This document shows, in pieces, positions 34,630 through 43,675 of a DNA stretch of 64,000 nucleotides; position 1 is the first letter of the stretch; the number at the start of each line of letters is the position of its first letter. This DNA comes from Microbulbifer sp. GL-2 (GTDB lineage: Bacteria > Pseudomonadota > Gammaproteobacteria > Pseudomonadales > Cellvibrionaceae): the NCBI RefSeq assembly GCF_007183175.1, contig NZ_AP019807.1, positions 4,212,001 to 4,276,000 on the forward strand, in the 5' to 3' direction. The notes beneath the pieces are model-generated. The model was given only the letters and a program-made list of their open reading frames with translations. It did no database searches and was not told the DNA's origin. The translations under genes and the position numbers were made by a program.

Positions 34630-37600
34630 TCAAGCCAGGTTTGTAATTTCTCTAATCACTCCATCCCTTCCATGCACAATCCGATACAGCAAAGGCAGAA
34701 CAAACAGGGTCAGGAGCGTAGAGGAAATAATCCCCCCAATCACCACCGTTGCCAACGGTCTCTGTACCTCTGCTCCTGTACCTACATTTAATGCCATCGG
34801 AACGAAACCGAGGCTGGCCACCAGCGCGGTCATTAATACCGGGCGCAGGCGGATCATGGCTCCATCAATAATGGAGGTCAGCAGTTCACCGCCCTGCTGG
34901 CGCAACTGGCGGATAAACGAGAGCATTACCAAACCATTTAAGACTGCCACACCAGAAAGCGCAATAAATCCTACCCCTGCTGAAATCGACAAAGGCATAT
35001 CACGCAACCACAGGGCCAAGACTCCTCCCGTTAGGGCCAGTGGAACGCCGGTAAAGATAATCAAGGCATCCTTGAATGAGCCAAAGGCCATTACCAGTAA
35101 TCCTAGGATTACCAGCAACGTCAGTGGGACAACGATGGAAAGGCGGGTGCTGGCAGATTCCAATTGCTCGAAAGTACCACCGTAAACCAGCCAGTATCCC
35201 GCGGGCAGAGAAACCTGCTGCTCGATACGCGCCCTCGCCTCTTCAACGAAAGATCCCAGATCGCGATCGCGCACGTTAGCTGTTACCACAACCCGGCGCT
35301 TGCCGTTTTCGCGGCTGATCTGGTTGGGAGCTGGAGTCATTTCCAGGCTGGCAACTTCAGACAGGGGTACATAGCTACCCAATGCGCTGCCAGCGGGTAA
35401 CGGCACTGGTAAATCACCAAGGTTTTCATAATCGCGGCGCAAACTTTCCGGCAAACGTACCACCAGCTGGAAACGACGGTCACCTTCGTAAATCAAGCCA
35501 GCCTCTTCACCCCCAATAGCGGTAGACACTAGATCCTGCAGAGTTTTCAGATCGATACCGTAACGGGCGAGTGCGATGCGTTTGGGTACCACAGAGAGAA
35601 CCGGTAAGCCTTCCACCTGCTCTACACGCGCATCGGCAACACCTTCTATCCCATTCAGCACGCCGAGAATTTCATTGGAAGATGCCGCCAGCTGATCCAG
35701 ATCATCGCCGAACACTTTAATACCCAGGTCTGCGCGCACACCGGAAATCAGTTCATTAAAACGCATCTGGATTGGCTGGGTAAACTCATAATTATTGCCC
35801 GGCAACTGGCGCACAGCCTCTTCGATTTCCGCCACCAATTGCTCCTGAGGCAGTTTAGGGTTAGGCCATTGGTCCCTGGGTTTCAGGATCACAAAGTTAT
35901 CGGCCACATTCGGTGGCATTGGATCAGTAGCCACCTCTGGTGTACCGATCTTGGCAAATACTTTGTCTACCTGTGGAAACTCCTTAATACGCTGCTCTAA
36001 TAAACGCTGCATTTCTACCGATTGCTCCAGACCGGTACCGGGAATGCGCAAGGCGTGCATTGCGATATCGCCTTCGTTGAGCTGGGGAATAAATTCCGAA
36101 CCAAGTGTGGTGGCGAGCCAGCTACAGAACAATACCAACGTCATAGCTCCGGAAAGCACCAGCCAGCGAACCTTCATCGCAGCAATAAGCAGTGGCTTAT
36201 ACAGGTATTTGGTGGCAACGATCACCTTGTTTTCTTTCTCACTGATTTTACCAGTGAGGAAAACGGCAACTGCTGCGGGAACCACGGTCAGAGAAAGCAC
36301 CAGCGCAGCCAACAGAGCCATCACCACAGTTGCAGCCATTGGGTGGAACATTTTGCCCTCCACACCAGTAAGGGTGAACAGCGGGATATATACAACAGTA
36401 ATAATCAGTACACCGAATAAACTTGGACGAATAACTTCATTGGTGGCCTGGAATACCAGCTCCAAGCGCTCTTGCAGCGGCAACTTGCCACCATTTCGGT
36501 GCTGCGCCTCTGCAAGCCTGCGGATGGCGTTCTCTACAATAATGACCGCCCCATCGACAATCAGGCCGAAGTCGAGGGCTCCAAGACTCATCAGGTTGGC
36601 GGAAACGCCGGTTTGCACCATGCCGAAAATCGTAGCGAGCATAGAGAGCGGAATAACTGCAGCAGTAATAAAGGCCGCACGAATATTCCCCAGCAACAGG
36701 AACAGCACGACAATAACCAGCAGCGCACCTTCGACAAGGTTTTTTTGCACTGTGGCGATGGCTTTATCTACCAGAGTGGTGCGATCATAAACTGCCTCCA
36801 CCTTGATACCTTGCGGTACCGTAGTTTTTACCCGCTCCAGGGCTTCCGCTACATTACGTGCTACCTCACGGGAATTCTCCCCCACCAACATCATGGCAGT
36901 GCCCAGTACCGTTTCCTTCCCATCGCGGGTGGCGGCACCGGTGCGCAGTTCCTTGCCAATAGCCACTTCCGCCACATCGGAAATTTTTACCGGCACGCCG
37001 GCGCGGCTGGCAATCACTACATCTTCAATTTCGGAGATATTTTGCAGCTGCCCTGGTGAGCGCACCAGCAATTGGCGACCATTCTTCTCCAGATAACCGG
37101 CACCGCGGCTTTCATTGTTGCGACGCAGGGCCTCGGCAATATCTTCCATAGATACACCAAAGTTGAGCATCTGCCGGGGATCGGGAGTAACGTGATATTG
37201 TTTGTTATAGCCGCCAATGGTGTTCAACTCAGTAACACCGGGTACCAGGGACAATTGCGGTTTGATGATCCAGTCCTGGATTTCGCGCAAGGCGGTGGCA
37301 TCGTAGGGTTGCCTATTTGGCTGGGTAGCACCGGGTAATGCCTCAACGGTGTACATAAAAATTTCACCGAGCCCAGTGGCGATCGGCCCCATTTCCGGTT
37401 CCAGTTCCGGGGGCAGATTACTCTTAATGGCGCTGAGGCGGCTATTAATTAAGTTCCGCGCAAAATAGAGATCCGTGCCCTCCTTAAAAACTACCGTTAC
37501 CTGGGACAGCCCATAGCGGGAAATTGAACGGGTATATTCCAGATTTGGCAGACCGGCGAGAACAGCTTCCACTGGGTAGGTAATCCGCTGTTCTGCCTCT

Positions 37601-37776
37601 AAGGGGGAATAGCCGGGTGCCTCGGTATTAATTTGCACCTGAACATTAGTAATATCGGGTACCGCATCGATCGGGAGCTTCTGGTAACTCCAAACCCCCA
37701 GCCCTACCAATATAAAGATCAGGGACAAAACGAAGTAGCGCCGCTCAATAGAGAAGCGCAGGATGTTTTCAATCAT
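34630..37776 (-). CDS. czcA: second CzcA-type heavy-metal RND efflux pump
   Basis: The 1048-residue paralogue of the pump at 9571-12726 has the same RND plan. TM4 reads LDFGLIVDGAVIIVEN, the divalent-metal pattern, and other conserved segments are PGYSPLEAEQRITYPVE, YGLSQVTVVFKEGTD and GDIAMHALRIPGTGLEQ. Differences are spread evenly, so this is an old duplication or independent acquisition rather than a recent copy. It starts 13 bases after the adaptor gene and is last in its operon. The exact metal is not given by sequence. Confidence 0.9.
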   Translation of the reverse strand: MIENILRFSIERRYFVLSLIFILVGLGVWSYQKLPIDAVPDITNVQVQINTEAPGYSPLEAEQRITYPVEAVLAGLPNLEYTRSISRYGLSQVTVVFKEGTDLYFARNLINSRLSAIKSNLPPELEPEMGPIATGLGEIFMYTVEALPGATQPNRQPYDATALREIQDWIIKPQLSLVPGVTELNTIGGYNKQYHVTPDPRQMLNFGVSMEDIAEALRRNNESRGAGYLEKNGRQLLVRSPGQLQNISEIEDVVIASRAGVPVKISDVAEVAIGKELRTGAATRDGKETVLGTAMMLVGENSREVARNVAEALERVKTTVPQGIKVEAVYDRTTLVDKAIATVQKNLVEGALLVIVVLFLLLGNIRAAFITAAVIPLSMLATIFGMVQTGVSANLMSLGALDFGLIVDGAVIIVENAIRRLAEAQHRNGGKLPLQERLELVFQATNEVIRPSLFGVLIITVVYIPLFTLTGVEGKMFHPMAATVVMALLAALVLSLTVVPAAVAVFLTGKISEKENKVIVATKYLYKPLLIAAMKVRWLVLSGAMTLVLFCSWLATTLGSEFIPQLNEGDIAMHALRIPGTGLEQSVEMQRLLEQRIKEFPQVDKVFAKIGTPEVATDPMPPNVADNFVILKPRDQWPNPKLPQEQLVAEIEEAVRQLPGNNYEFTQPIQMRFNELISGVRADLGIKVFGDDLDQLAASSNEILGVLNGIEGVADARVEQVEGLPVLSVVPKRIALARYGIDLKTLQDLVSTAIGGEEAGLIYEGDRRFQLVVRLPESLRRDYENLGDLPVPLPAGSALGSYVPLSEVASLEMTPAPNQISRENGKRRVVVTANVRDRDLGSFVEEARARIEQQVSLPAGYWLVYGGTFEQLESASTRLSIVVPLTLLVILGLLVMAFGSFKDALIIFTGVPLALTGGVLALWLRDMPLSISAGVGFIALSGVAVLNGLVMLSFIRQLRQQGGELLTSIIDGAMIRLRPVLMTALVASLGFVPMALNVGTGAEVQRPLATVVIGGIISSTLLTLFVLPLLYRIVHGRDGVIREITNLA

Positions 37777-37789
37777 CTTCTGGCCTCAC

Positions 37790-39037
37790 TTAGTGGTTGT
37801 GCGCAGCGCCGGATTTTTCGATATCCGCTTTAATCAAGTAGCTGTTCTCGGTGACATAGCGATCACCCACATTGAGGCCGCTCAACACTTCGGTAACATT
37901 GCCATCACTACGCCCTAATTTCAGCGGGCGAATCTCGTAAGTATCCCCCACTTTGATAAACACCACCGTCCATTGTCGGAAGGGTTGCAGCGCGCGGTTC
38001 TCAACTATTAAAGGCACAGGATTTTCACTAGTCACTACCTGCCCCTGAACCATCAGATCTGTAGTCCAGAGATCATTGGGGTTTTCAATAACTGCCCGTG
38101 CAATCGCAAAGGGTTGGCCATTGCCACCTGGAGCAAGGCTGGTGATGGTGGAGTCAAAAGTGCGGTCTCCAGCAACAATGGAAACCTTCTGACCCCGGCT
38201 GATCTGGCCGCGACGGGTGGGAAATACCTGCAGCTCGGCCCATAATTGACTGTAGTTGGCAATGGTAAATAACACGCGCTCACCGCTGAACTCGCCACGA
38301 CTGGTCTGCTTATCGATTATCTGGCCGCTTATAGGCGCTACCAAAGGATAAGTTTGCAGGCTGTCATTGGATTCGATAGTAGCGAGCTTCTCCCCCTTCT
38401 CCACCAAATCACCAAGCGCTTTTTCGATACTGAGTACAGTTCCCGGATAGCGGGCACGCACATGACTGATACTGCGGTGATCTATCGCGGTTTTGCCGTA
38501 TAGAGTCACACTTTGTTTGATAGTGCCAGGACCAGCGACAGCCGTTTTAATCCCAGCCTTCTCTGCCATCTGTTTTGTAATTTGCACACGGCCTTCATGA
38601 GATTCAAAATTCCAATCGGTACGTTCGCCATTGTAAAAAATAGATACTGCTACATTGAAAGAGTGAGGCTCCCTCACCATGCCCTCGCCACGGTAATACC
38701 CGGTATTGGAATCCCAGGTAAAAGGAATTTGATCCACATGACCGCCGAGCCTTTCCAGCTCGACAGAGAGGCGGGCATTTTCCAGAGGCTTACCATCGCG
38801 ACTAACCCAGGCACGGAATTCCGGCGATAGCCCGCTTTCATAAATAAGCAGTTCGACGGTGAGATCGCCCTCTTTTAATAAACGGCCACCATTAGGGCCT
38901 TTTTCCACTTCATGCGCATTATGCCCACCATGGCTTCCACCGTGATCACCGCTGGCAAAACTCAGTGGTGCCAGCCAAAACCCTGAAAGAAGTAGGGACA
39001 ACATCGCCAGCCAAATCACTTTTGTTGGTTTGCTCAT
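37790..39037 (-). CDS. czcB: second CzcB-type RND periplasmic adaptor
   Basis: The 415-residue exported adaptor has a signal peptide ending LSFASG, then a His-rich mature start DHGGSHGGHNAHEVEKGPNG, likely metal-binding. EKGPNGGRLLKEGDLTVELLIYE aligns with the first adaptor. Lipoyl halves are SIEKALGDLVEKGEKLATIES and YPLVAPISGQIIDKQTSRGE; the C-terminus DIEKSGAAHNH again ends in His. It lies 14 bases after the TolC gene. It connects the pump to TolC and may hand it metal ions from the periplasm. Confidence 0.9.
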   Translation of the reverse strand: MSKPTKVIWLAMLSLLLSGFWLAPLSFASGDHGGSHGGHNAHEVEKGPNGGRLLKEGDLTVELLIYESGLSPEFRAWVSRDGKPLENARLSVELERLGGHVDQIPFTWDSNTGYYRGEGMVREPHSFNVAVSIFYNGERTDWNFESHEGRVQITKQMAEKAGIKTAVAGPGTIKQSVTLYGKTAIDHRSISHVRARYPGTVLSIEKALGDLVEKGEKLATIESNDSLQTYPLVAPISGQIIDKQTSRGEFSGERVLFTIANYSQLWAELQVFPTRRGQISRGQKVSIVAGDRTFDSTITSLAPGGNGQPFAIARAVIENPNDLWTTDLMVQGQVVTSENPVPLIVENRALQPFRQWTVVFIKVGDTYEIRPLKLGRSDGNVTEVLSGLNVGDRYVTENSYLIKADIEKSGAAHNH

Positions 39038-39051
39038 ATCTCAATCCAAAA

Positions 39052-40383
39052 TTATTTGCTGCTATCAACACCAATTGGCCCTAGGGGCCTGGCGGTCAAC
39101 TGTTCAATCTCTGCGCCTAAAAGAAGTACGGATCGCGCTGCTTCGATTCGTGAGTGCTCTGCATCAAGTAACTCTTCCCGGGCAGCGATCAAGTCGACAT
39201 AAGAACTCCGGCCGCTGCGGTATGCGCGACCAACTTCTTTTAATACCTGGCGAAGCTTGGGAATGATGGAGTCTTGCAGAGTAGAAACCGTACTGAGAGC
39301 CTGCTCACGACTGGTCACTGCAAGAAAGAGTTGTGGGTAGAGATGCAACAAGGCCGCTTCACGGCGCAGTATGACTTGGTCAAGCTCTGCCATCGCAGCG
39401 GTAATGGCTCCGCGATTGCGCTTTGAGGTAAAGAGTGGAACCTCAAACCCCGCCAGGAAAGTGTTTTCATCTACCGCCCTATTTTTTAGGTAGCCTGCAT
39501 ACCAGCCCACATCGGGCTTTGAGTGGGCCTGGGTAAGACGTAATTGCGATACCCGGAGACGCTCTTCAGAAGCAAAGCGGGCGATTGCCGGGTTTTCCCG
39601 CGCACGTGCATAAAGCTCCTCAAAACTGGCAGCGGGTTCAAAACGGTAGAGTTCACTGGAGTCCACCTGATAATCTCCGCCCGGCTGCCCCCACAGGACG
39701 GAAAGTGCATGCTTGTAGTAAATCAGCATGTTCTTATCTGTCTGTTCGGCGAGAATTGCCTTGGACAAAGCAGCTTCAGCATGCATCCGTTCTGACACCG
39801 GGCTCGCAGCAGCACTCACCCTCACACCGACAGCCCTTAGAGTTTCTTTCGCCAGAGAGACTTTCTCTTCAGCGAGCAGCACAACCTCTTGTGCAGCAAG
39901 AACTTGGACATAGCGACGAATTACCTCCGAGAATAGATCGAGGGCTTTGACCTGTTCATCGGCAATCAGCAAATCGCGCTGGGCATTAACCACATCTACC
40001 CGTGCCCTGCGCTTACCGCCCAGCTCAATCACGGAGGATAAAGTAATTGTCAGCTCAAGTTCGTTGTCAGCATCATCCTCGGGATCGGGTGCAACGTTCG
40101 CACCGCCGTCACCAAAGCGCTTGTACTGGGCCTCACCACCCAAATTCAAGGCGGGTTTTAACGCTGCCGTTTGCCCTTCGCCGTCTAATCCTCTCTTTTG
40201 TAATTGAAACACTGCGAACTCCGGATTCTGAGCGAGCGTCAGCCCAACCGCATCCGGTAGTGTCAGTAAGTCCCCCTCCTGCGCAAATACAGTTTGCACA
40301 GGTAAACACAGCAACGTCACCACCATCGGCCACAGGGCACGGCGACGAATCACACTCGCTATGAGTGTGCGATATAAATCCAT
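39052..40383 (-). CDS. czcC: second TolC-family outer-membrane efflux protein
   Basis: I take the ATG at 40383, with GGGAGATATCC in front, rather than one six codons earlier. The 443-residue exported protein has its signal peptide around LWPMVVTLLCLPVQTVFAQ, then LPDAVGLTLAQNPEFAVFQLQ and two helical-hairpin halves (LRQVLKEVGRAYRSGRSSYVDLIAAREEL). It forms the channel of the second tripartite pump. The gap to the small Cys/His protein upstream is about 70 bases, so one transcript is likely. Confidence 0.88.
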   Translation of the reverse strand: MDLYRTLIASVIRRRALWPMVVTLLCLPVQTVFAQEGDLLTLPDAVGLTLAQNPEFAVFQLQKRGLDGEGQTAALKPALNLGGEAQYKRFGDGGANVAPDPEDDADNELELTITLSSVIELGGKRRARVDVVNAQRDLLIADEQVKALDLFSEVIRRYVQVLAAQEVVLLAEEKVSLAKETLRAVGVRVSAAASPVSERMHAEAALSKAILAEQTDKNMLIYYKHALSVLWGQPGGDYQVDSSELYRFEPAASFEELYARARENPAIARFASEERLRVSQLRLTQAHSKPDVGWYAGYLKNRAVDENTFLAGFEVPLFTSKRNRGAITAAMAELDQVILRREAALLHLYPQLFLAVTSREQALSTVSTLQDSIIPKLRQVLKEVGRAYRSGRSSYVDLIAAREELLDAEHSRIEAARSVLLLGAEIEQLTARPLGPIGVDSSK

Positions 40384-40452
40384 GGATATCTCCCAAATCA
40401 CATCTCGTTTGGCGCGCGCGGGCTATTAACTGCCCATTCGCAAAATAAAGAA

Positions 40453-40863
40453 TCAGACTTGGGTTATAGGTGGGCGCAGTAGAGGAGAAAAGTAACCACT
40501 GGGCACAGCGGCGCTTGCTAGTTCACGATAGGTGATACTGCCCAGGAGAATAGGTTGAAATGCCTGCCCTAACAGTCCAGTAAGAGAACTGGCGTGACAA
40601 TGGCAACAGTGATTGCAAAAGTCTAGAAGTGGAGCAGACTGACCAGGTTCACCCCCGGTTTGGGATACCTGAATATCTAGATCGATTGAGGGATTTTCCT
40701 GCTCATCAGGCGACGGATGCCCTGAGGGCCCCTCCTGATCCACATGGTGTAGTGGCAGGTGGCTGTTGACATCCTGAAGCTCTTCGTGACTGTCATAGAA
40801 AGCACCTGCAGTCTGGAAGACCAGCAGAGCGATCAATAAAAAAGACAGTCGAACAACATTCAT
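40453..40863 (-). CDS. small exported Cys/His-rich protein of metal-efflux operon (CzcI-like)
   Basis: I start at the ATG at 40863 (136 residues), which opens a clear signal peptide MNVVRLSFLLIALLVFQTAG; an ATG 14 codons upstream is less apt. The mature part has an acidic, His-containing stretch (SHLPLHHVDQEGPSGHPSPDEQ) and a compact FCNHCCHCHASSL motif with three Cys and two His, then a C-terminus SPLLRPPI. Small exported proteins of the CzcI/NccX kind head czc-type operons in other Proteobacteria and resemble this in layout, not clearly in sequence. A metal-sensing or metal-buffering role is inferred. Confidence 0.65.
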   Translation of the reverse strand: MNVVRLSFLLIALLVFQTAGAFYDSHEELQDVNSHLPLHHVDQEGPSGHPSPDEQENPSIDLDIQVSQTGGEPGQSAPLLDFCNHCCHCHASSLTGLLGQAFQPILLGSITYRELASAAVPSGYFSPLLRPPITQV

Positions 40864-41142
40864 GAAAACGACAAAACCAGAGAATCTTACGCTGGACTCT
40901 AGCAAACAAGTCCGATCAGCTCAAATAGGTTTACCTCAAGTTATTCATTTTTAACGACAAAATGCCTAGTTGGTCACTCATTTACGCCAGCCGCTATCGT
41001 TGACCCAGAAGTTTCCCCTTGGCGAGACCGCCTTCCATATGGGAGTTGTTTTCAATCTTCCATAGCTCACCTTTTCGCTTCGCTCAGTAAGTCCTCTACA
41101 CTGATTTTAATGCCATGATTGTGACTTATGAGGTACCGTTAA

Positions 41143-42075
41143 ATGCTTGCTCCGAAACATTTAGGTGGCCTGGCTCGTGCCCTAATCCTCACAGTGGTAG
41201 TCGTTGCAGTCCCCACCGCAATAGCCCAGACTTCAACCACTTCTCCAGCTGAAACCGCTGAAAGCCAGAGCCAACCAGCTGAACCTAATGGCTCGGTCCC
41301 CAAACCTTCTCCGCCACCAGGTCAGCCGCCAAGCCAACCACCTGGGGCAGAAACCCCTACAAGCCAAATGGAAAATGCTGAATCCGGTCAGCCAATTGAT
41401 CCCAAAGCTATGGAAGCTTTGCAGCGTATGGGGAAATACCTGGCGGGCATGAAGACATTGATGTTCAACGCACAGATTTTTACCGAGGTTGTGCTGGATA
41501 ACGAGCAGAAGCTTTTGATCGGCGGCAAGGTCATGTACATGGCAACGCCCCCCGACAAACTTCGGGTAGACCTGACCACCGATTCAATTACCCGCCAGTT
41601 CTTCCACAATGGCAACAAGTTCACCATGCTGGCTCCACGCAATGGCTACTTTGCCGAAATGGAGGCCTCCCAGCCCACAGCCGAGGTGCTCACCCAGGCT
41701 GCCAAGGATTACGGTATCGAGATACCATTTGCCGACATGCTCGAATGGGGTCGCAAGCCGGAAACCTGGGCCGGGATAAAGGAGGGGTTCCTGGTGAACT
41801 CACCGATGGTGAATGGCCAGCGTACACAGCATTGGGCTTTTCGCTCGGAAAACCTGGATTGGGAGATCTGGATCAAAGTGGGCGACCAGCCGCTGCCATT
41901 GCGCATCTCTACGGTAAACACCCGTGATCCTTCCAAGCCTCGCTTCCTTGCAACCCTGAAGTGGATGGAAGCCAAGCAAGGCTCAGCCGGTAAATTCAAG
42001 CCGTCTACTGAAAAGCTCAAGCAGATAAAATTCAAGAAAGCAGAGCCGAATAAGCAGGTAGGGGGTACCCAATGA
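41143..42075 (+). CDS. exported DUF2092 family protein
   Basis: The 310-residue protein has a signal peptide to about 29 (VAVPTAIAQ), then a Pro/Gln/Ser-rich linker to 75. The folded domain (DPKAMEALQRMGKYLAGMKTLMFNAQIFTEVV...) is typical of DUF2092, which resembles the LolA/LppX half-barrel. YMATPPDKLRVDLTTDSITRQFFHNG and WIKVGDQPLPLRISTVNTRDPSKPRFLATLKW are the recognisable strands. GAGGT stands before the ATG. It overlaps the next gene by 4 bases (ATGA), so the pair is co-translated. Function is unknown; a periplasmic lipid or hydrophobe carrier is a guess from the fold. Confidence 0.85.
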   Translation: MLAPKHLGGLARALILTVVVVAVPTAIAQTSTTSPAETAESQSQPAEPNGSVPKPSPPPGQPPSQPPGAETPTSQMENAESGQPIDPKAMEALQRMGKYLAGMKTLMFNAQIFTEVVLDNEQKLLIGGKVMYMATPPDKLRVDLTTDSITRQFFHNGNKFTMLAPRNGYFAEMEASQPTAEVLTQAAKDYGIEIPFADMLEWGRKPETWAGIKEGFLVNSPMVNGQRTQHWAFRSENLDWEIWIKVGDQPLPLRISTVNTRDPSKPRFLATLKWMEAKQGSAGKFKPSTEKLKQIKFKKAEPNKQVGGTQ

Positions 42076-42590
42076 ACAGTACTACTCCCATAAGGCCCAC
42101 TGTCCTGGTCGGGCCGACGCCCCTTCTATTGTTATCCGCTGTGTTGTTGATGTCTCTATTCAGCACCACAGTTGCAGCACGCGGTCATTTTGGCGGAGCC
42201 GGGGCCCACTTTAATGTTGGCGGGCATTTCAATGCCGTTCGGCCCATGCCCGGAGGTGGCTTTCACGGCGAATTCCGATCTGGAGAATTTGAGCGCAGAT
42301 TCCCCAATCATCCTCCATTTCACCCTAATCGTCCCCTGCATCCGCATCATCCGCCCTACCCTCCACCCTGGAGGCCGCGCCACTGGCCCTACCCTGGCCC
42401 TACATACTGGGGGGTAACTGCGGTGGGAGTGGGGGGTTGGCTGTATACACTACCGCCGAGCTGTGTGAGGGTCTCTATCGGCAATGTGACATATGAGCAC
42501 TGTGGAGCTTACTGGTATGAACCCCACTTCGTAGCAGGCCATATCGCCTACCGGCATGTGCCACCCCCGCGGCGAGTAAAAGTCAGATAA
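42072..42590 (+). CDS. exported His/Pro/Gly-rich protein, partner of DUF2092 protein
   Basis: The 172-residue protein has a signal segment (PLLLLSAVLLMSLFSTTVAA). A low-complexity RGHFGGAGAHFNVGGHF region is followed by a dense His/Pro stretch (about 78-110: FPNHPPFHPNRPLHPHHPP, then WRPRHWPYPG) and a hydrophobic GVTAVGVGGWLYTLPPSC. The C-terminal part, with two Cys (PPSCVRVSIGNVTYEHCGAYWYEP), looks folded. The His content suggests metal binding at the envelope. It begins inside the DUF2092 gene end, so the two proteins likely act together. A hairpin terminator follows. Confidence 0.75.
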   Translation: MNSTTPIRPTVLVGPTPLLLLSAVLLMSLFSTTVAARGHFGGAGAHFNVGGHFNAVRPMPGGGFHGEFRSGEFERRFPNHPPFHPNRPLHPHHPPYPPPWRPRHWPYPGPTYWGVTAVGVGGWLYTLPPSCVRVSIGNVTYEHCGAYWYEPHFVAGHIAYRHVPPPRRVKVR

Positions 42591-42599
42591 CCTGCTAGC

Positions 42600-42624
42600 A
42601 CCCCGCTGGTATACACGGCGGGGT
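42600..42624 (+). terminator. hairpin terminator after the DUF2092 operon
   Basis: ACCCCGC and GCGGGGT form a 7-bp GC-rich stem with an 11-base loop, followed on the plus strand by TATTCTTCTGTTTT. It also abuts the stop of the converging anti-sigma gene and may serve both. Confidence 0.65.
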
Positions 42625-42818
42625 TATTCTTCTGTTTTCTCTGGCCCACCCTCAGTATAAGACCTGCTGATACGGCGAAGCATTTGCATTTGCTTGCTGA
42701 AGTTCCTGCATGGTGCACACATTGCCAAATGCAGTTTTAGGCTGGCCTGCTCGCGCAAAAGCAGGTTGCGCTCCTGAGACTCTGACATCAGCCGTGTAGC
42801 TTCCCGGCACGATTTCAT
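42624..42818 (-). CDS. zinc-finger anti-sigma factor (small)
   Basis: I start at ATG 42818, just after the sigma stop, with GGAGGGC upstream (64 residues). The sequence MKSCREATRLMSESQERNLL...LHLAMCAPCRNFSKQM is the zinc anti-sigma (ZAS) core, with H-x3-C-x2-C (His40, Cys44, Cys47) and an earlier Cys4. No membrane segment follows, so it is a soluble cytoplasmic anti-sigma. It should bind and silence the ECF sigma encoded just before it. Soluble ZAS proteins often sense redox or metals. Confidence 0.8.
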   Translation of the reverse strand: MKSCREATRLMSESQERNLLLREQASLKLHLAMCAPCRNFSKQMQMLRRISRSYTEGGPEKTEE

Positions 42819-42822
42819 AAGC

Positions 42823-43443
42823 TCAGCCCTCCACACCAAACCAGTGGTCTTCCAGACACTCACGCAGACGCAAGCGCGCCCGGTGCAGGGTCACATTCAG
42901 GTTGCTCACCGAAACTTCTGCCGCAGCACATATCTCGTGGCTTTCCAGTTCTATGAATTCGCGCATCATAAAGAGCTGGGCCTGGCGGGAAGGCAAGTAA
43001 TTGAGACAAGCCTCAAAAATTCGCCAGAAGTGCTTATCGTGGATTGCGGACTCAGGATCGGCCCATTTTTTGGGACGCTCATCCTTTTGCCAGTGACCTG
43101 TCTGATCGAACAATTCATCATGATCATGCTCCTCCCTGTCGCCATGTACGAGCTGGTCTGCATCCACGAAGCGCTGGCGCTGACGCAGGACATCGGCGAT
43201 CTTGTTTTTCAAGATGGCAAAAACCCAGGTCTTGAGCGCAGAGCGGCCGGTGAAACTGCGGGAGTTCTTCAGCGCCCCCATCAGGGCCTCCTGCACGGCA
43301 TCCTCAGCCAGCTGGGTATCTTGCAGTTGCAAACTGGCAAAACGGAGCATCTGCTGACGCAAATCCACAAGGAATTGTGAATTTTGCAGTGAGTCTTCGG
43401 CACTCGCTTCTGACGAGGTGCTCGGGACAAGGTAATCGCTCAA
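42823..43443 (-). CDS. ECF-family RNA polymerase sigma factor
   Basis: The 206-residue protein has region 2 (QQMLRFASLQLQDTQLAEDAVQEALMGALKNSRSFTGRSALKTWVFAILKNKIADVLRQR) and region 4 (LNYLPSRQAQLFMMREFIELESHEICAAAEVSVSNLNVTLHRARLRLRECLE). Between them is an extended, His/Asp-rich linker (about 95-125: DREEHDHDELFDQTGHW), longer than the usual 20-30 residues and possibly metal-responsive. It is translated just ahead of its anti-sigma. It is divergent from arsM across 232 bases, so the targets may include arsM or itself. Confidence 0.9.
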   Translation of the reverse strand: MSDYLVPSTSSEASAEDSLQNSQFLVDLRQQMLRFASLQLQDTQLAEDAVQEALMGALKNSRSFTGRSALKTWVFAILKNKIADVLRQRQRFVDADQLVHGDREEHDHDELFDQTGHWQKDERPKKWADPESAIHDKHFWRIFEACLNYLPSRQAQLFMMREFIELESHEICAAAEVSVSNLNVTLHRARLRLRECLEDHWFGVEG

Positions 43444-43675
43444 TTACGTTCCCTCATAATATCAACGCGGAACTGGGGATATTAACTAAAAAACAGAGAT
43501 TATCTAACAACCAGCTCGCACTGACATCAAAAGGCAACTTTAACCTTTTGCCAGGTACTAATACTTGGTCGTGAAAACCCTGCACTTGTTACAGACTGCA
43601 AGCACAGGTAAAAAGATCCCCGCAAAGGCGCGCTGGCGTCACTTGGGTAAATAACTCTGCGAAAGGTAAAAACCG

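Noticed and set aside
35951..36790. 279-codon plus-strand frame within the second RND pump
   Set aside because: Antisense shadow of czcA; Ser/Thr/Arg-rich translation typical of reversed coding DNA.
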